61,310 nucleotides of DNA from Curvibacter sp. (lineage in GTDB: Bacteria; Pseudomonadota; Gammaproteobacteria; Burkholderiales; Burkholderiaceae_C): positions 1 to 61,310 of the forward strand of contig JAHRYV010000017.1 in assembly GCA_020621965.1 (NCBI GenBank), read 5' to 3'. The first letter of the stretch is position 1. The number at the start of each line of letters is the position of its first letter. Below, piece by piece: positions 35,735 through 43,606 of the stretch. Made by a program: the position numbers and the translations under genes. The notes under the pieces are model-generated. The model made no database searches. It saw nothing but the letters and a program-made list of their open reading frames with translations, and had not been told where the DNA came from.

Positions 35735-37483
35735 CTAGTCTTCCACGTCGTAACCGACCCGCATGGCCTCGGCCAGCGAGGTCTGGCCCTGGCTGACCAG
35801 CTCCAGCGCGTGGTGGGTCAGAGTCCGGCCGGCCATGCGTCCACGCGCGGCGTGCAGGAACGCCGCCGGATCGGAACGACTGGCCAACTGCGTGAGTTCG
35901 GCATCCATCTCCAGCATCTCATAGACGCCCCGGCGACCGGCGTAGCCGGTGCCGTTGCAGGTCGCGCAACCGAGGCCGCGCCTGGCCTGGAGGGTCTGCC
36001 CGGGTGCCAGCAGGCTCTGCAGCCAGGCCTGTTCCTGGACGTCCGGCTCGTGGGGTTCGCTGCAGACCTCACAATTGAGCCGCACCAGCCGCTGGGCGAT
36101 CACCGCCTGTAGCGAGGTGGCCACCATATAGGGCGGCACACCCATGTCCATCAGGCGAAATGGTGTACTGGCAGCGTCGCGCGTGTGCAGCGTGGACAGC
36201 ACGAGGTGGCCGGTGATGGCCGCGCGCAGCCCGATCTCGGCCGTCTCGGCATCGCGCATCTCACCCACCAGGATGACGTCCGGGTCCTGGCGCAGGGCGG
36301 AACGCAGCACCCGGGCGAACGTCAGCTCGATCTTGTCGTTGACCTGCACCTGGGTGATGCCCGGCAGGCGGTACTCCACCGGGTCTTCCACGGTGATGAT
36401 CTTGAGTTCGCCGGCATTGAGTTCGGCCAGCGAGGCATACAGGGTCGTGCTCTTGCCCGAACCGGTGGGGCCGGTGACGACGATCAGGCCCGAACTGCGC
36501 CCGAGCAGTTGCCGGTAGCGCGGCAGCATCTCGGGCGGCATGCCCACGGTATCGAGCCGGCGCACGCTGCCTTCCAGGCTGAGCAGGCGCATCACCACCG
36601 ATTCGCCATAGGTGCTGGGCATGGTGGACAGACGCACGTCGATCGTGCGGTCCTTCACGCGCACGCTGAAGCGACCGTCCTGCGGCAGGCGTTTCTCGGA
36701 GATGTCCAGGCCGGCCATGAGCTTGAGGCGCTGCGCCAGGGCCGGGCCGATGCGCTTTTCCGCCTGGGTCTGGGTGTGCAGCACGCCGTCGACACGCACG
36801 CGGACCTGCAGGCCGGCTTCCTGCGGCTCGATATGGATGTCGGAGGCCCCGACCTGGGCCGCGTCCTCGAACAGCGATTGCAGCAGGCGCACCACCGGCG
36901 CACCTTCGGCACCCGCCGAGGCAGTGAGGGCGCCGAAATCGACCGCGTCGCCCAGATCCTTCTCCAGCGCCCGCGCCAGCCCGCTGATCTCTTCGGTGCG
37001 CCGGTACAGGCGGTCGCAGGCCAGGGCGAGCTGGCTCTCGGGCACGGCGGCAATGCTGATATTGCGCTTGAGCAGGCGCGTGACTTCGTCGTAGGCAAAC
37101 AGGTCCAGCGGATCGGCCATGGCCACCAGCAGGCCGTCGCCCTTGTCCTCCAGCACCAGGGCCCGGAACCTGCGCGCGGCCGACTCTGGCAGCAATCGGA
37201 CCAACTCGGCCCGAAAGGGAAAAGTCTTGAGATTGACGTAGGGGATGTGCAGCTGGCGCGCCAGCGCGTCGGCCAGGAGCTCTTCGGTGATGATGCCGCT
37301 TTCGATCAGCAGGCGCCCGACCTTCTTGCCCGTCTGTTGCTGCAGCTCCAGCGTCTGGTGCAGCTGCTCCTGCGAAATCAGGCGCCGTTGCACCAGCACG
37401 TCACCCAGGCGCACCTTCTCGGGCCGTCCTGGGGAGATGCGCGCGCCGCCCGTATTGGCGGAAGCTGCGGCAGCCGTGTTCAT
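35735..37483 (-). CDS. mshE: MSHA pilus extension ATPase MshE with c-di-GMP-binding MshEN domain
   Basis: Hexameric GspE/PilB-type ATPase driving pilus extension, 582 residues. The N-terminus has both 24-residue MshEN motifs: R25-L-G ... Q48 and K54-V-G ... Q77, separated by the canonical 5 residues, which bind cyclic di-GMP in this family. The ATPase domain has Walker A GPTGSGKST, the Asp box (ITVEDPVEY), Walker B (RQDPDVILVGEMRD) and His box (LSTLHTRDA). A zinc tetracysteine site is present (CEVC and CATC). It is the first msh gene in this cluster and is co-directional with all others. Confidence 0.95.
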   Translation of the reverse strand: MNTAAAASANTGGARISPGRPEKVRLGDVLVQRRLISQEQLHQTLELQQQTGKKVGRLLIESGIITEELLADALARQLHIPYVNLKTFPFRAELVRLLPESAARRFRALVLEDKGDGLLVAMADPLDLFAYDEVTRLLKRNISIAAVPESQLALACDRLYRRTEEISGLARALEKDLGDAVDFGALTASAGAEGAPVVRLLQSLFEDAAQVGASDIHIEPQEAGLQVRVRVDGVLHTQTQAEKRIGPALAQRLKLMAGLDISEKRLPQDGRFSVRVKDRTIDVRLSTMPSTYGESVVMRLLSLEGSVRRLDTVGMPPEMLPRYRQLLGRSSGLIVVTGPTGSGKSTTLYASLAELNAGELKIITVEDPVEYRLPGITQVQVNDKIELTFARVLRSALRQDPDVILVGEMRDAETAEIGLRAAITGHLVLSTLHTRDAASTPFRLMDMGVPPYMVATSLQAVIAQRLVRLNCEVCSEPHEPDVQEQAWLQSLLAPGQTLQARRGLGCATCNGTGYAGRRGVYEMLEMDAELTQLASRSDPAAFLHAARGRMAGRTLTHHALELVSQGQTSLAEAMRVGYDVED

Positions 37484-37571
37484 GAGTGATTCCTCGCGTG
37501 GCGACTAACTATCAAAATGGTAGCACGGGGCCGTGCCCGGGCGTCGCCATCGACTGCAAAGAAGCGGAAAA

Positions 37572-38204
37572 TCAGTGCAAATGTCGCGGTTTGCGGCCGC
37601 CGCCGTGACCGCCACCGCCGTGCCCACCGCCGGAACCGCGCGGCGGCTTGCCGATCTCCAGCGAGTTGACCAAGGAGTCAAAACGCTGGCTGAACAGGCG
37701 GTCGATCTCCTCCACCACGCCCGTCAACTCGGCAGCGTCGAAGTGACGCTCCATCATGTTGATCACGTCCTGCACCAGCAGGTCGCGTTGTACCTGCATG
37801 ATGGCGGCAGGATTGGGGCCGACGAACAGCATCAGGAAGTCATCGCGCGACTGCGCATCCGGCTCGGCCTCCTCCTCGTCGAACTCGGTGTCGTAAAAGG
37901 TGACCTCGATGGCCGCACCGGCCAGCGACAATTCGTTGAGGTTCATGCACATCTCGTCGAGCGACTGTCGGAAGTCCTCGTCGCCGCTCACGGTCCAGCA
38001 CAGCTGCAGCAGGTGCTCGTGCGCATCAAAGCGTATGCCCGGCTCGTCCTCGTAGTGGCTATGCGCGCCATCGGCCAGCGAACGGGCGCCGGCATAGGTC
38101 CACAAGGGCTTGAGCGCTTCCTGCAACTGTTCGAAGGTGACATCGGCACGCAAGGGTACCTGGCCATGAACATGGATTTCAAAGGGGGCGTTGTAACTTG
38201 CCAT
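37572..38204 (-). CDS. Conserved protein of unknown function, His/Gly-rich tail (DUF6806-like)
   Basis: A 210-residue soluble protein beginning MASYNAPFEIHVHGQVPLRA. I recall it as a Burkholderiales protein of the DUF6806 type, but no function is known. The body (about residues 1-185) is acidic and well structured, with a conserved-looking CWTVSGDEDFRQSLDEMCMN segment; the last 20 residues are Gly/His/Lys/Arg-rich (GGGHGGGGHGGG) and may bind metal or be disordered. A GAGAG ribosome binding site precedes the ATG. It lies between the tRNA cluster and mshE; a link to the pilus is not supported. Confidence 0.75.
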   Translation of the reverse strand: MASYNAPFEIHVHGQVPLRADVTFEQLQEALKPLWTYAGARSLADGAHSHYEDEPGIRFDAHEHLLQLCWTVSGDEDFRQSLDEMCMNLNELSLAGAAIEVTFYDTEFDEEEAEPDAQSRDDFLMLFVGPNPAAIMQVQRDLLVQDVINMMERHFDAAELTGVVEEIDRLFSQRFDSLVNSLEIGKPPRGSGGGHGGGGHGGGRKPRHLH

Positions 38205-38295
38205 GTTGTTCTCTCTGTACTGCCGCGCGCGCAGCGCGCTTCGTCATTACCGCCCTTGAGCGTGCACTCACCGACATTGAAAACTGAAATTATGC

Positions 38296-38317
38296 TGCCT
38301 CGAGCCGGGGTCGAACC
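38296..38317 (-). repeat. 3'-end fragment of tRNA-Leu (22-bp direct repeat)
   Basis: These 22 bases are identical to 38401-38422, the acceptor and T-arm 3' part of the adjacent tRNA-Leu. The upstream sequence does not fold into a full tRNA and the T-stem is imperfect, so this is a remnant. It could be an attachment-site scar or a decayed tandem copy. Confidence 0.8.
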
Positions 38318-38397
38318 CGCGCGCATTGAGCGCCTCGTCAACTCCGCCTCAAGACGTGCCGGTTCGCGAATACCCGCCAAACAATATCCTGAAAATC

Positions 38398-38489
38398 TGG
38401 TGCCTCGAGCCGGGGTCGAACCGGCACGCCCCATTTCTGGAAGCGGCGGATTTTAAGTCCGCTGTGTCTACCAATTTCACCATCGAGGC
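38398..38489 (-). tRNA. tRNA-Leu (anticodon TAA)
   Basis: The minus strand folds as a class II tRNA: acceptor GCCTCGA with TCGAGGC, T-arm GCCGG-TTCGACC-CCGGC, a long variable arm and an anticodon loop CTTAAAA (anticodon TAA). ACCA is encoded. All stems pair well. Confidence 0.93.
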
Positions 38490-38582
38490 CATGCCGCCTT
38501 TGCATTGTCCTGCAAAAGACGCCGGCAACCCAGCCGGTCCGCAGCGCTTGCGTACGCGGCCAAGTCACAGGACACGTGAAAA

Positions 38583-38657
38583 TGGAGCGGGAGAAGAGTC
38601 TCGAACTCTCGACCTCAACCTTGGCAAGGTTGCGCTCTACCAACTGAGCTACTCCGC
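38583..38657 (-). tRNA. tRNA-Gly (anticodon GCC), one base short in the acceptor stem
   Basis: D-arm, anticodon arm (CAACC-TTGCCAA-GGTTG) and T-arm (GAGAG-TTCGAGA-CTCTT) are intact and CCA is encoded. The 3' acceptor is CTCCCGC, which would pair with GCGGGAG, but the 5' end reads GCGGAG, so one G is missing. Total length is 75 rather than 76 bases. Either a real defect or a homopolymer error in the sequence. Confidence 0.8.
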
Positions 38658-38665
38658 ATGGAGTC

Positions 38666-38737
38666 TGGAGGCGCGCCGGAGTCGAACCGACCTACACGGA
38701 TTTGCAATCCGGTGCATAACCGCTTTGCTACCGCGCC
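38666..38737 (-). tRNA. tRNA-Cys (anticodon GCA), about two bases short near the 3' acceptor
   Basis: Close to bacterial tRNA-Cys: 5' GGCGCGG, anticodon loop TTGCAAA, T-loop TTCGACT, 3' GCGCC-TCCA. After the T-stem only five acceptor bases remain instead of seven, giving 72 bases against the usual 74. The anticodon stem also has a C-T mismatch at its outer pair. Confidence 0.8.
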
Positions 38738-38805
38738 CGAAATCGCCACAACCAGCGAGGCTGGTTATTCCTTCAAGAAAAAGGGAGCTTGCTTCCTTTC
38801 GGAAT

Positions 38806-38875
38806 TGGAGCGGAAGAGTCTCGACTCGACCTCAACCTTGGCAAGGTTGCGCTCTACCAACTGAGCTATTCCCGC
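38806..38875 (-). pseudogene. Second tRNA-Gly (GCC) copy with damaged T-arm and acceptor
   Basis: The 5' half is a perfect tRNA-Gly (GCGGGAATAGCTC, anticodon GCC), but the 3' part lost about six bases relative to the other copy: the T-arm reads GAG-TCGAGA-CTC and the acceptor ends CTTCCGC, which cannot pair fully with GCGGGAA. Length is 70 bases instead of 76. Called a probable pseudogene unless the sequence carries errors. Confidence 0.65.
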
Positions 38876-38890
38876 GTTTCGATGGAAGGA

Positions 38891-38896
38891 ATTATA
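38891..38896 (-). promoter_or_regulatory. Perfect -10 element for the tRNA cluster
   Basis: TATAAT on the minus strand, 16 bases upstream of the first tRNA-Gly. The preceding GGCAAAAAAATGCC is a small palindrome that may act as the end of the lon transcript. The -35 region is poor. Confidence 0.6.
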
Positions 38897-38941
38897 GCGG
38901 CATTTTTTTGCCTTTTCCGAACCACCGCAAAATTATTTGCC

Positions 38942-41365
38942 CTAGTGCTTGATCGACTCCCGCACCGGCGTCACCGCGGGCGCCACCGGCGCGGCCACGG
39001 CGGGTTCCTCGTCGGCCAGCGGCGTCGGCTTGCGTTCCAGCGCAATGTCCAGCACCTTGTCGATCCACCTCACCGGCACGATGTCCAGACCGCTCTTCAC
39101 GTTGTCCGGAATCTCCTGCAAGTCCTTGACGTTCTCCTCCGGGATCAGCACCGTCTTGATGCCGCCGCGCAGGGCCGCCAGCAGCTTTTCCTTCAAGCCG
39201 CCGATGGCCGTCACTTCGCCGCGCAAGGTGATCTCGCCGGTCATGGCGACATCGCCGCGCACCGGGATGCCGGTCAGAGCCGACACCATGGCCGTGGTCA
39301 TGGCCGCGCCCGCGCTCGGGCCATCCTTGGGGGTGGCGCCATCGGGCACGTGGATGTGCAGGTCCTTCTTCTCGAAGTACTCGTCGGCAATGCCCAGGTG
39401 GCGGGAGCGGCTGCGCACCACGGTACGTGCCGCCTCGACCGACTCCTTCATCACGTCACCCAGCGAGCCGGTGCGCGTGATGACACCCTTGCCGGGCATC
39501 AGCGCGGCCTCGATGGTCAGCAGGTCGCCGCCCACCTCGGTCCATGCCAGACCGACCACCTGGCCCACCTGGTTCTGCTGCTCGGCACGGCCGTAGGTGT
39601 ACTTGCGTACACCCAGATAGTCGTTGAGGCTCTCGGCCGAGACCTTGACCAGCGGCTGCAGTTTCTTGAGCTGCAGGGCCTTGACCACCTTGCGGCAGAT
39701 CTTGGAGATCTCGCGCTCGAGCGAACGCACACCCGCTTCGCGCGTGTAGTAACGCACGATGTCGCGCAGCGCGTCTTCGGTGACCAGCAGTTCCTCTTCC
39801 TTGACGCCGTTGTTCTTCAGCTGCTTGGGCAGCAGATAACGCTGGGCGATGTTGACCTTCTCGTCCTCGGTGTAACCGGACAGGCGGATCACCTCCATGC
39901 GATCCAGCAAGGCCGGCGGAATGTTCATGGAATTCGACGTGGCCACGAACATGACGTCGCTGAGGTCGAAATCGACCTCGACGTAGTGGTCGGCGAACTT
40001 GTTGTTCTGCTCCGGGTCCAGCACCTCCAGCAAGGCGCTGGACGGATCGCCGCGGAAATCGGTGCCCAGCTTGTCGATCTCGTCGAGCAGGAACAGCGGA
40101 TTGCGCGTGCCAGCCTTGGACAGGCTCTGCAGCACCTTGCCCGGCATGGCGCCGATGTAGGTGCGACGGTGGCCGCGGATCTCGGCCTCGTCACGCATGC
40201 CGCCCAGCGCCATGCGCACGTACTTGCGGCCGGTGGCCTTGGCCACCGACTGGCCCAGCGAGGTCTTGCCCACACCCGGCGGGCCGACGAGGCACAGGAT
40301 GGGCGCCTTGACCTTGTCCACGCGCTGCTGCACGGCAAGGTACTCAAGGATGCGGTCCTTGACCTTCTCCAGGCCGAAGTGATCTTCGTTCAGCACCTCT
40401 TCCGCATTGGCCAGGTCGTGCTTGATCTTGGTCTTCTTGCTCCACGGCAGACCGACCAGGGTGTCGATGTAGTTGCGCACCACGGTGGCCTCGGCCGACA
40501 TGGGCGACATCAGCTTGAGCTTCTTGAGTTCGGCGTCGGCCTTCTTGCGTGCCTCGGCGGGCATGCGCGCGGCCTTGATCTTCTTCTCGATCTCTTCGAT
40601 GTCGGCGCCATCCTCGCCCTCGCCCAGCTCCTTCTGGATGGCCTTGACCTGCTCGTTCAGGTAGAAGTCGCGCTGGTTCTTTTCCATCTGGCGCTTGACG
40701 CGGCCGCGGATGCGCTTGTCGACATTCAGGATGTCGACCTCGCGCTCGATCTGCTCGAACAGGTTTTCCAGCCGCTCCTTGACCTCGGACAGGCTGAGCA
40801 CCGTCTGCTTGCTGTCCAGCTTGAGCGGCAGGTGGGCGGCGATGGTATCGGCCAGACGGCCCGGATCGTCGATGCTGGAGATGGAAGTCAGGATCTCCGG
40901 CGGGATCTTCTTGTTGAGCTTGACGTACTGGTCGAACTGCTGCATCACGGCACGGCGCAGCGCCTCGATCTCGCTCGTCTGGACGCCGGCAGCTTCGGCC
41001 GCCTGCACGGGGAGCACCGTGGCGCTGAAGTGGGACTCGCCCTCTTCGATCTTGCTGACCAGGGCACGCTGCTGGCCCTCGACCAGCACCTTGACGGTGC
41101 CGTCGGGCAGCTTGAGCATCTGCAGGATGGTGGACACGCAGCCGACTTCGAACATGTCGGAGACTTGCGGTTCGTCCTTGGCGGCGGCTTTCTGCGCCAC
41201 CAGCATGATGCGGCGATCGGATTCCATGGCCGCTTCCAGGGCCTTGATGCTCTTGGGCCGGCCCACGAAGAGCGGGATCACCATGTGCGGGAAGATGACG
41301 ACATCGCGCAGCGGCAGCAGCGGCAATTCGATCGGGGTGGCAGGCAGGGGGGTGTGACCGGACAT
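38942..41365 (-). CDS. lon: ATP-dependent Lon protease
   Basis: Cytoplasmic AAA+ serine protease that degrades misfolded and regulatory proteins, 807 residues. It has an N-terminal Lon substrate-binding domain (LPLLPLRDVVIFPHMVIPLFVGR), Walker A GPPGVGKTS, Walker B LFLLDEIDK and the catalytic Ser in KDGPSAGAA with the Lys in GIKTVLIPEEN. The ATG at 41365 was chosen because it begins the conserved N-terminus and has AAAGG 7 bases upstream; an upstream in-frame Met adds 13 residues. A sigma-32-type promoter lies just ahead. Confidence 0.97.
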   Translation of the reverse strand: MSGHTPLPATPIELPLLPLRDVVIFPHMVIPLFVGRPKSIKALEAAMESDRRIMLVAQKAAAKDEPQVSDMFEVGCVSTILQMLKLPDGTVKVLVEGQQRALVSKIEEGESHFSATVLPVQAAEAAGVQTSEIEALRRAVMQQFDQYVKLNKKIPPEILTSISSIDDPGRLADTIAAHLPLKLDSKQTVLSLSEVKERLENLFEQIEREVDILNVDKRIRGRVKRQMEKNQRDFYLNEQVKAIQKELGEGEDGADIEEIEKKIKAARMPAEARKKADAELKKLKLMSPMSAEATVVRNYIDTLVGLPWSKKTKIKHDLANAEEVLNEDHFGLEKVKDRILEYLAVQQRVDKVKAPILCLVGPPGVGKTSLGQSVAKATGRKYVRMALGGMRDEAEIRGHRRTYIGAMPGKVLQSLSKAGTRNPLFLLDEIDKLGTDFRGDPSSALLEVLDPEQNNKFADHYVEVDFDLSDVMFVATSNSMNIPPALLDRMEVIRLSGYTEDEKVNIAQRYLLPKQLKNNGVKEEELLVTEDALRDIVRYYTREAGVRSLEREISKICRKVVKALQLKKLQPLVKVSAESLNDYLGVRKYTYGRAEQQNQVGQVVGLAWTEVGGDLLTIEAALMPGKGVITRTGSLGDVMKESVEAARTVVRSRSRHLGIADEYFEKKDLHIHVPDGATPKDGPSAGAAMTTAMVSALTGIPVRGDVAMTGEITLRGEVTAIGGLKEKLLAALRGGIKTVLIPEENVKDLQEIPDNVKSGLDIVPVRWIDKVLDIALERKPTPLADEEPAVAAPVAPAVTPVRESIKH

Positions 41366-41390
41366 GGTTATACCTTTGGTTGACCTGTTG

Positions 41391-41418
41391 AATATGGGCT
41401 GCAAATGAGGATTTTCAA
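41391..41418 (-). promoter_or_regulatory. Sigma-32 (heat-shock) promoter of lon
   Basis: On the minus strand TTGAAA, a 14-base spacer and CCCATATT match the sigma-32 pattern CTTGAAA-N(11-16)-CCCCATNT closely. The predicted start is about 20 bases before the lon ATG. lon is a classical heat-shock gene. Confidence 0.75.
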
Positions 41419-41484
41419 CCCGGCCTTGATCATGCGCCGGGCAACACGCTCAAATCCATGACGCGGGAGCAGGAAAACGCTGGA

Positions 41485-42750
41485 TCAGGCCTTCTTGGCG
41501 GCCTCACGGTAGACCAGCAGCGGCGGCTTGTTCTCCTCGATCGTGGATTCATCCACCACGACACGCTCCACGTTGTCCAAACTCGGCAGTTCGAACATGG
41601 TGTCGATCAGGGCCTGCTCCAGGATGGAGCGCAGGCCGCGCGCGCCGGTCTTGCGCGCCAGCGCCTTGCGGGAAATGGCTTTGAGGGCCACCGGGCGGAT
41701 CTCCAGGTCCACACCCTCCATGGCAAACAGCTTGGCGTACTGCTTGACCAGGGCGTTTTTCGGCTCGGTCAGGATCTGCACCATTGCATCGTCGCTGAGC
41801 TCCGCCAGCGTGGCAACGACCGGCATGCGGCCCACCAGCTCGGGGATCAGGCCGAACTTGATCAGGTCCTCGGGCTCGACTTCCTTGAACACCTCGGTCA
41901 GGCTGCGCTGCTGCTTGCTCTTGACGGCGGCACCAAAGCCGATGCCGGACGACTCGGTCCGGTTCTCGATCACCTTCTCCAGCCCGGCGAAGGCACCGCC
42001 GCAGATGAAGAGGATGTTGGTGGTGTCGATCTGGATGAAGTCCTGGTTCGGGTGCTTGCGCCCGCCCTGCGGCGGCACGCTGGCCATGGTGCCCTCGATC
42101 AGCTTGAGCAGGGCCTGCTGCACCCCCTCGCCCGAGACGTCGCGGGTGATGGACGGGTTGTCCGACTTGCGCGAGATCTTGTCGATTTCGTCGATGTAGA
42201 CGATGCCGCGCTGGGCGCGCTCGACTTCGTAATTGCAGCTCTGCAGCAGCTTGGCGATGATGTTCTCGACGTCCTCGCCCACGTAGCCGGCCTCGGTCAG
42301 CGTGGTGGCGTCGGCCATCACGAAAGGCACGTTGAGCTGGCGCGCCAGCGTCTGGGCCAGCAGCGTTTTGCCCGAACCGGTCGGGCCGATCAGCAGGATG
42401 TTGCTCTTGGCGAGCTCGACATCGTCCTTGCGCGCCTGCTCCTTGTGCTGCAGGCGCTTGTAGTGGTTGTAGACCGCCACCGCCAGTGTGCGCTTGGCGG
42501 CCTCCTGGCCGATCACGTAGTTGTCCAGGTTGGACTTGATCTCGGCAGGCGTCGGCAGCTCGCTGCGGCCCTCGGCCGACTCGGTGCCGGCCGGCAATTC
42601 GTCCCGGATGATCTCGTTGCACAGCTCGATGCACTCATCGCAGACGAAGACCGAGGGACCGGCAATCAGCTTCTTGACCTCGTGCTGGCTCTTGCCGCAG
42701 AAAGAGCAGTACAGGGTTTTTTCGCTGGATGAGCCTTTTTTATCGGCCAT
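41485..42750 (-). CDS. clpX: ATP-dependent Clp protease ATP-binding subunit ClpX
   Basis: AAA+ unfoldase that feeds substrates to ClpP, 421 residues. The N-terminal zinc-binding domain has Cys15, Cys18, Cys37 and Cys40. The ATPase domain has Walker A GPTGSGKT and Walker [10 protein letters not shown], and the IGF-type ClpP-docking loop ([10 protein letters not shown]). Length and layout are normal. It lies 102 bases downstream of clpP with a stem-loop between. Confidence 0.98.
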   Translation of the reverse strand: MADKKGSSSEKTLYCSFCGKSQHEVKKLIAGPSVFVCDECIELCNEIIRDELPAGTESAEGRSELPTPAEIKSNLDNYVIGQEAAKRTLAVAVYNHYKRLQHKEQARKDDVELAKSNILLIGPTGSGKTLLAQTLARQLNVPFVMADATTLTEAGYVGEDVENIIAKLLQSCNYEVERAQRGIVYIDEIDKISRKSDNPSITRDVSGEGVQQALLKLIEGTMASVPPQGGRKHPNQDFIQIDTTNILFICGGAFAGLEKVIENRTESSGIGFGAAVKSKQQRSLTEVFKEVEPEDLIKFGLIPELVGRMPVVATLAELSDDAMVQILTEPKNALVKQYAKLFAMEGVDLEIRPVALKAISRKALARKTGARGLRSILEQALIDTMFELPSLDNVERVVVDESTIEENKPPLLVYREAAKKA

Positions 42751-42790
42751 GGGAAGGATGCCTTCTCGGATTTTTCCGAATCTATGATAA

Positions 42791-42826
42791 CCAAACGGCG
42801 CCAGCCCCGGCCACGGGGTTGGCGCC
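42791..42826 (-). terminator. Stem-loop between clpP and clpX
   Basis: On the minus strand a long GC-rich hairpin (arms GGCGCCA and TGGCGCC extended by CCCCG/CGGGG around a TGGC loop, with one mismatch) is followed by GTTTGG. The T-tract is weak, so it is more likely an attenuator that allows readthrough into clpX. Confidence 0.5.
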
Positions 42827-42852
42827 AGAAAACAACAGGCCCCTCGGGCGCT

Positions 42853-43485
42853 TCAGGGACGCTTGGCGATCACCTGGTCGACCAGGCCGTAATCCTTGGC
42901 CTCGTCGGCCGACAGGAAGTAGTCGCGCTCGGTGTCGCGCTCGATCTTCTCCAGCGGCTGGCCGGTGCGCTCGGACAGGATCTTGTTGAGCTGGTCGCGG
43001 GTCTTGAGGATCTCGCGCGCGTGGATCTCGATCTCCGTGGCCTGGCCCTGGGCGCCGCCCAGGGGCTGGTGGATCATGACCTTGGAATTGGGCAGCGAGA
43101 AGCGCTTGCCCTTGGCCCCGGCCGCCAGCAGGAAGGCACCCATACTGGCCGCCATGCCCACACACAGCGTGGACACGTCGGCCTTGATGAAATTCATGGT
43201 GTCGTAGATCGCCATGCCGGCGCTAACCGAGCCGCCGGGCGAGTTGATGTAGAAGGAGATGTCCTTGTCCGGGTTCTCGCTCTCCAGGAACAGCAGCTGG
43301 GCCACCACCAGGTTGGCGGTCTGGTCGTTGACCGGACCGACCAGAAACACCACACGCTCCTTGAGCAGGCGCGAGTAGATGTCGTAAGAGCGCTCGCCGC
43401 GGCCGGACTGCTCGATCACCATCGGGATCATGCCGAGGGCCTGGGTATCCAGGGCGCCGTTGTATGCAGGGTTGCGCAGGTTCAT
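42853..43485 (-). CDS. clpP: ATP-dependent Clp protease proteolytic subunit ClpP
   Basis: Serine peptidase that forms the 14-mer proteolytic chamber for ClpX or ClpA. The 210-residue product has the complete triad: Ser114 (GMAASMGA), His139 (MIHQPLGG) and Asp188, in the same spacing as E. coli ClpP with an offset of 17. The N-terminal propeptide of about 17 residues is as usual. It lies between tig and clpX, the standard order. Confidence 0.98.
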   Translation of the reverse strand: MNLRNPAYNGALDTQALGMIPMVIEQSGRGERSYDIYSRLLKERVVFLVGPVNDQTANLVVAQLLFLESENPDKDISFYINSPGGSVSAGMAIYDTMNFIKADVSTLCVGMAASMGAFLLAAGAKGKRFSLPNSKVMIHQPLGGAQGQATEIEIHAREILKTRDQLNKILSERTGQPLEKIERDTERDYFLSADEAKDYGLVDQVIAKRP

Positions 43486-43536
43486 GTTCTCTCCAAATAT
43501 GGGTCTACTTTACCGAAAAATATCGGACCCAAATGC

Positions 43537-43567
43537 AAATGGGGCTTGTCGCCCGGACCACAAGCCC
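43537..43567 (-). promoter_or_regulatory. Stem-loop after tig overlapping a sigma-32-like promoter for clpP
   Basis: GGGCTTGT and ACAAGCCC form an 8-bp stem that could end the tig transcript. The same bases contain CTTGTGG-N13-CCCCATTT on the minus strand, a partial match to the sigma-32 consensus. Both readings are possible and neither is strong. Confidence 0.4.
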
Positions 43568-43606
43568 GAGCGCCTAGCCCCACTCGCCAGGAACAACGGG
43601 CCTGGA

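Noticed and set aside
38286..38489. Genomic island inserted at tRNA-Leu, bounded by the 22-bp repeats
   Set aside because: The two copies are only about 105 bases apart with nothing between them, and no integrase is present. Kept only as a possible scar.
38789..41383. 864-codon plus-strand frame opposite lon
   Set aside because: Shadow of lon that also runs through tRNA sequence.
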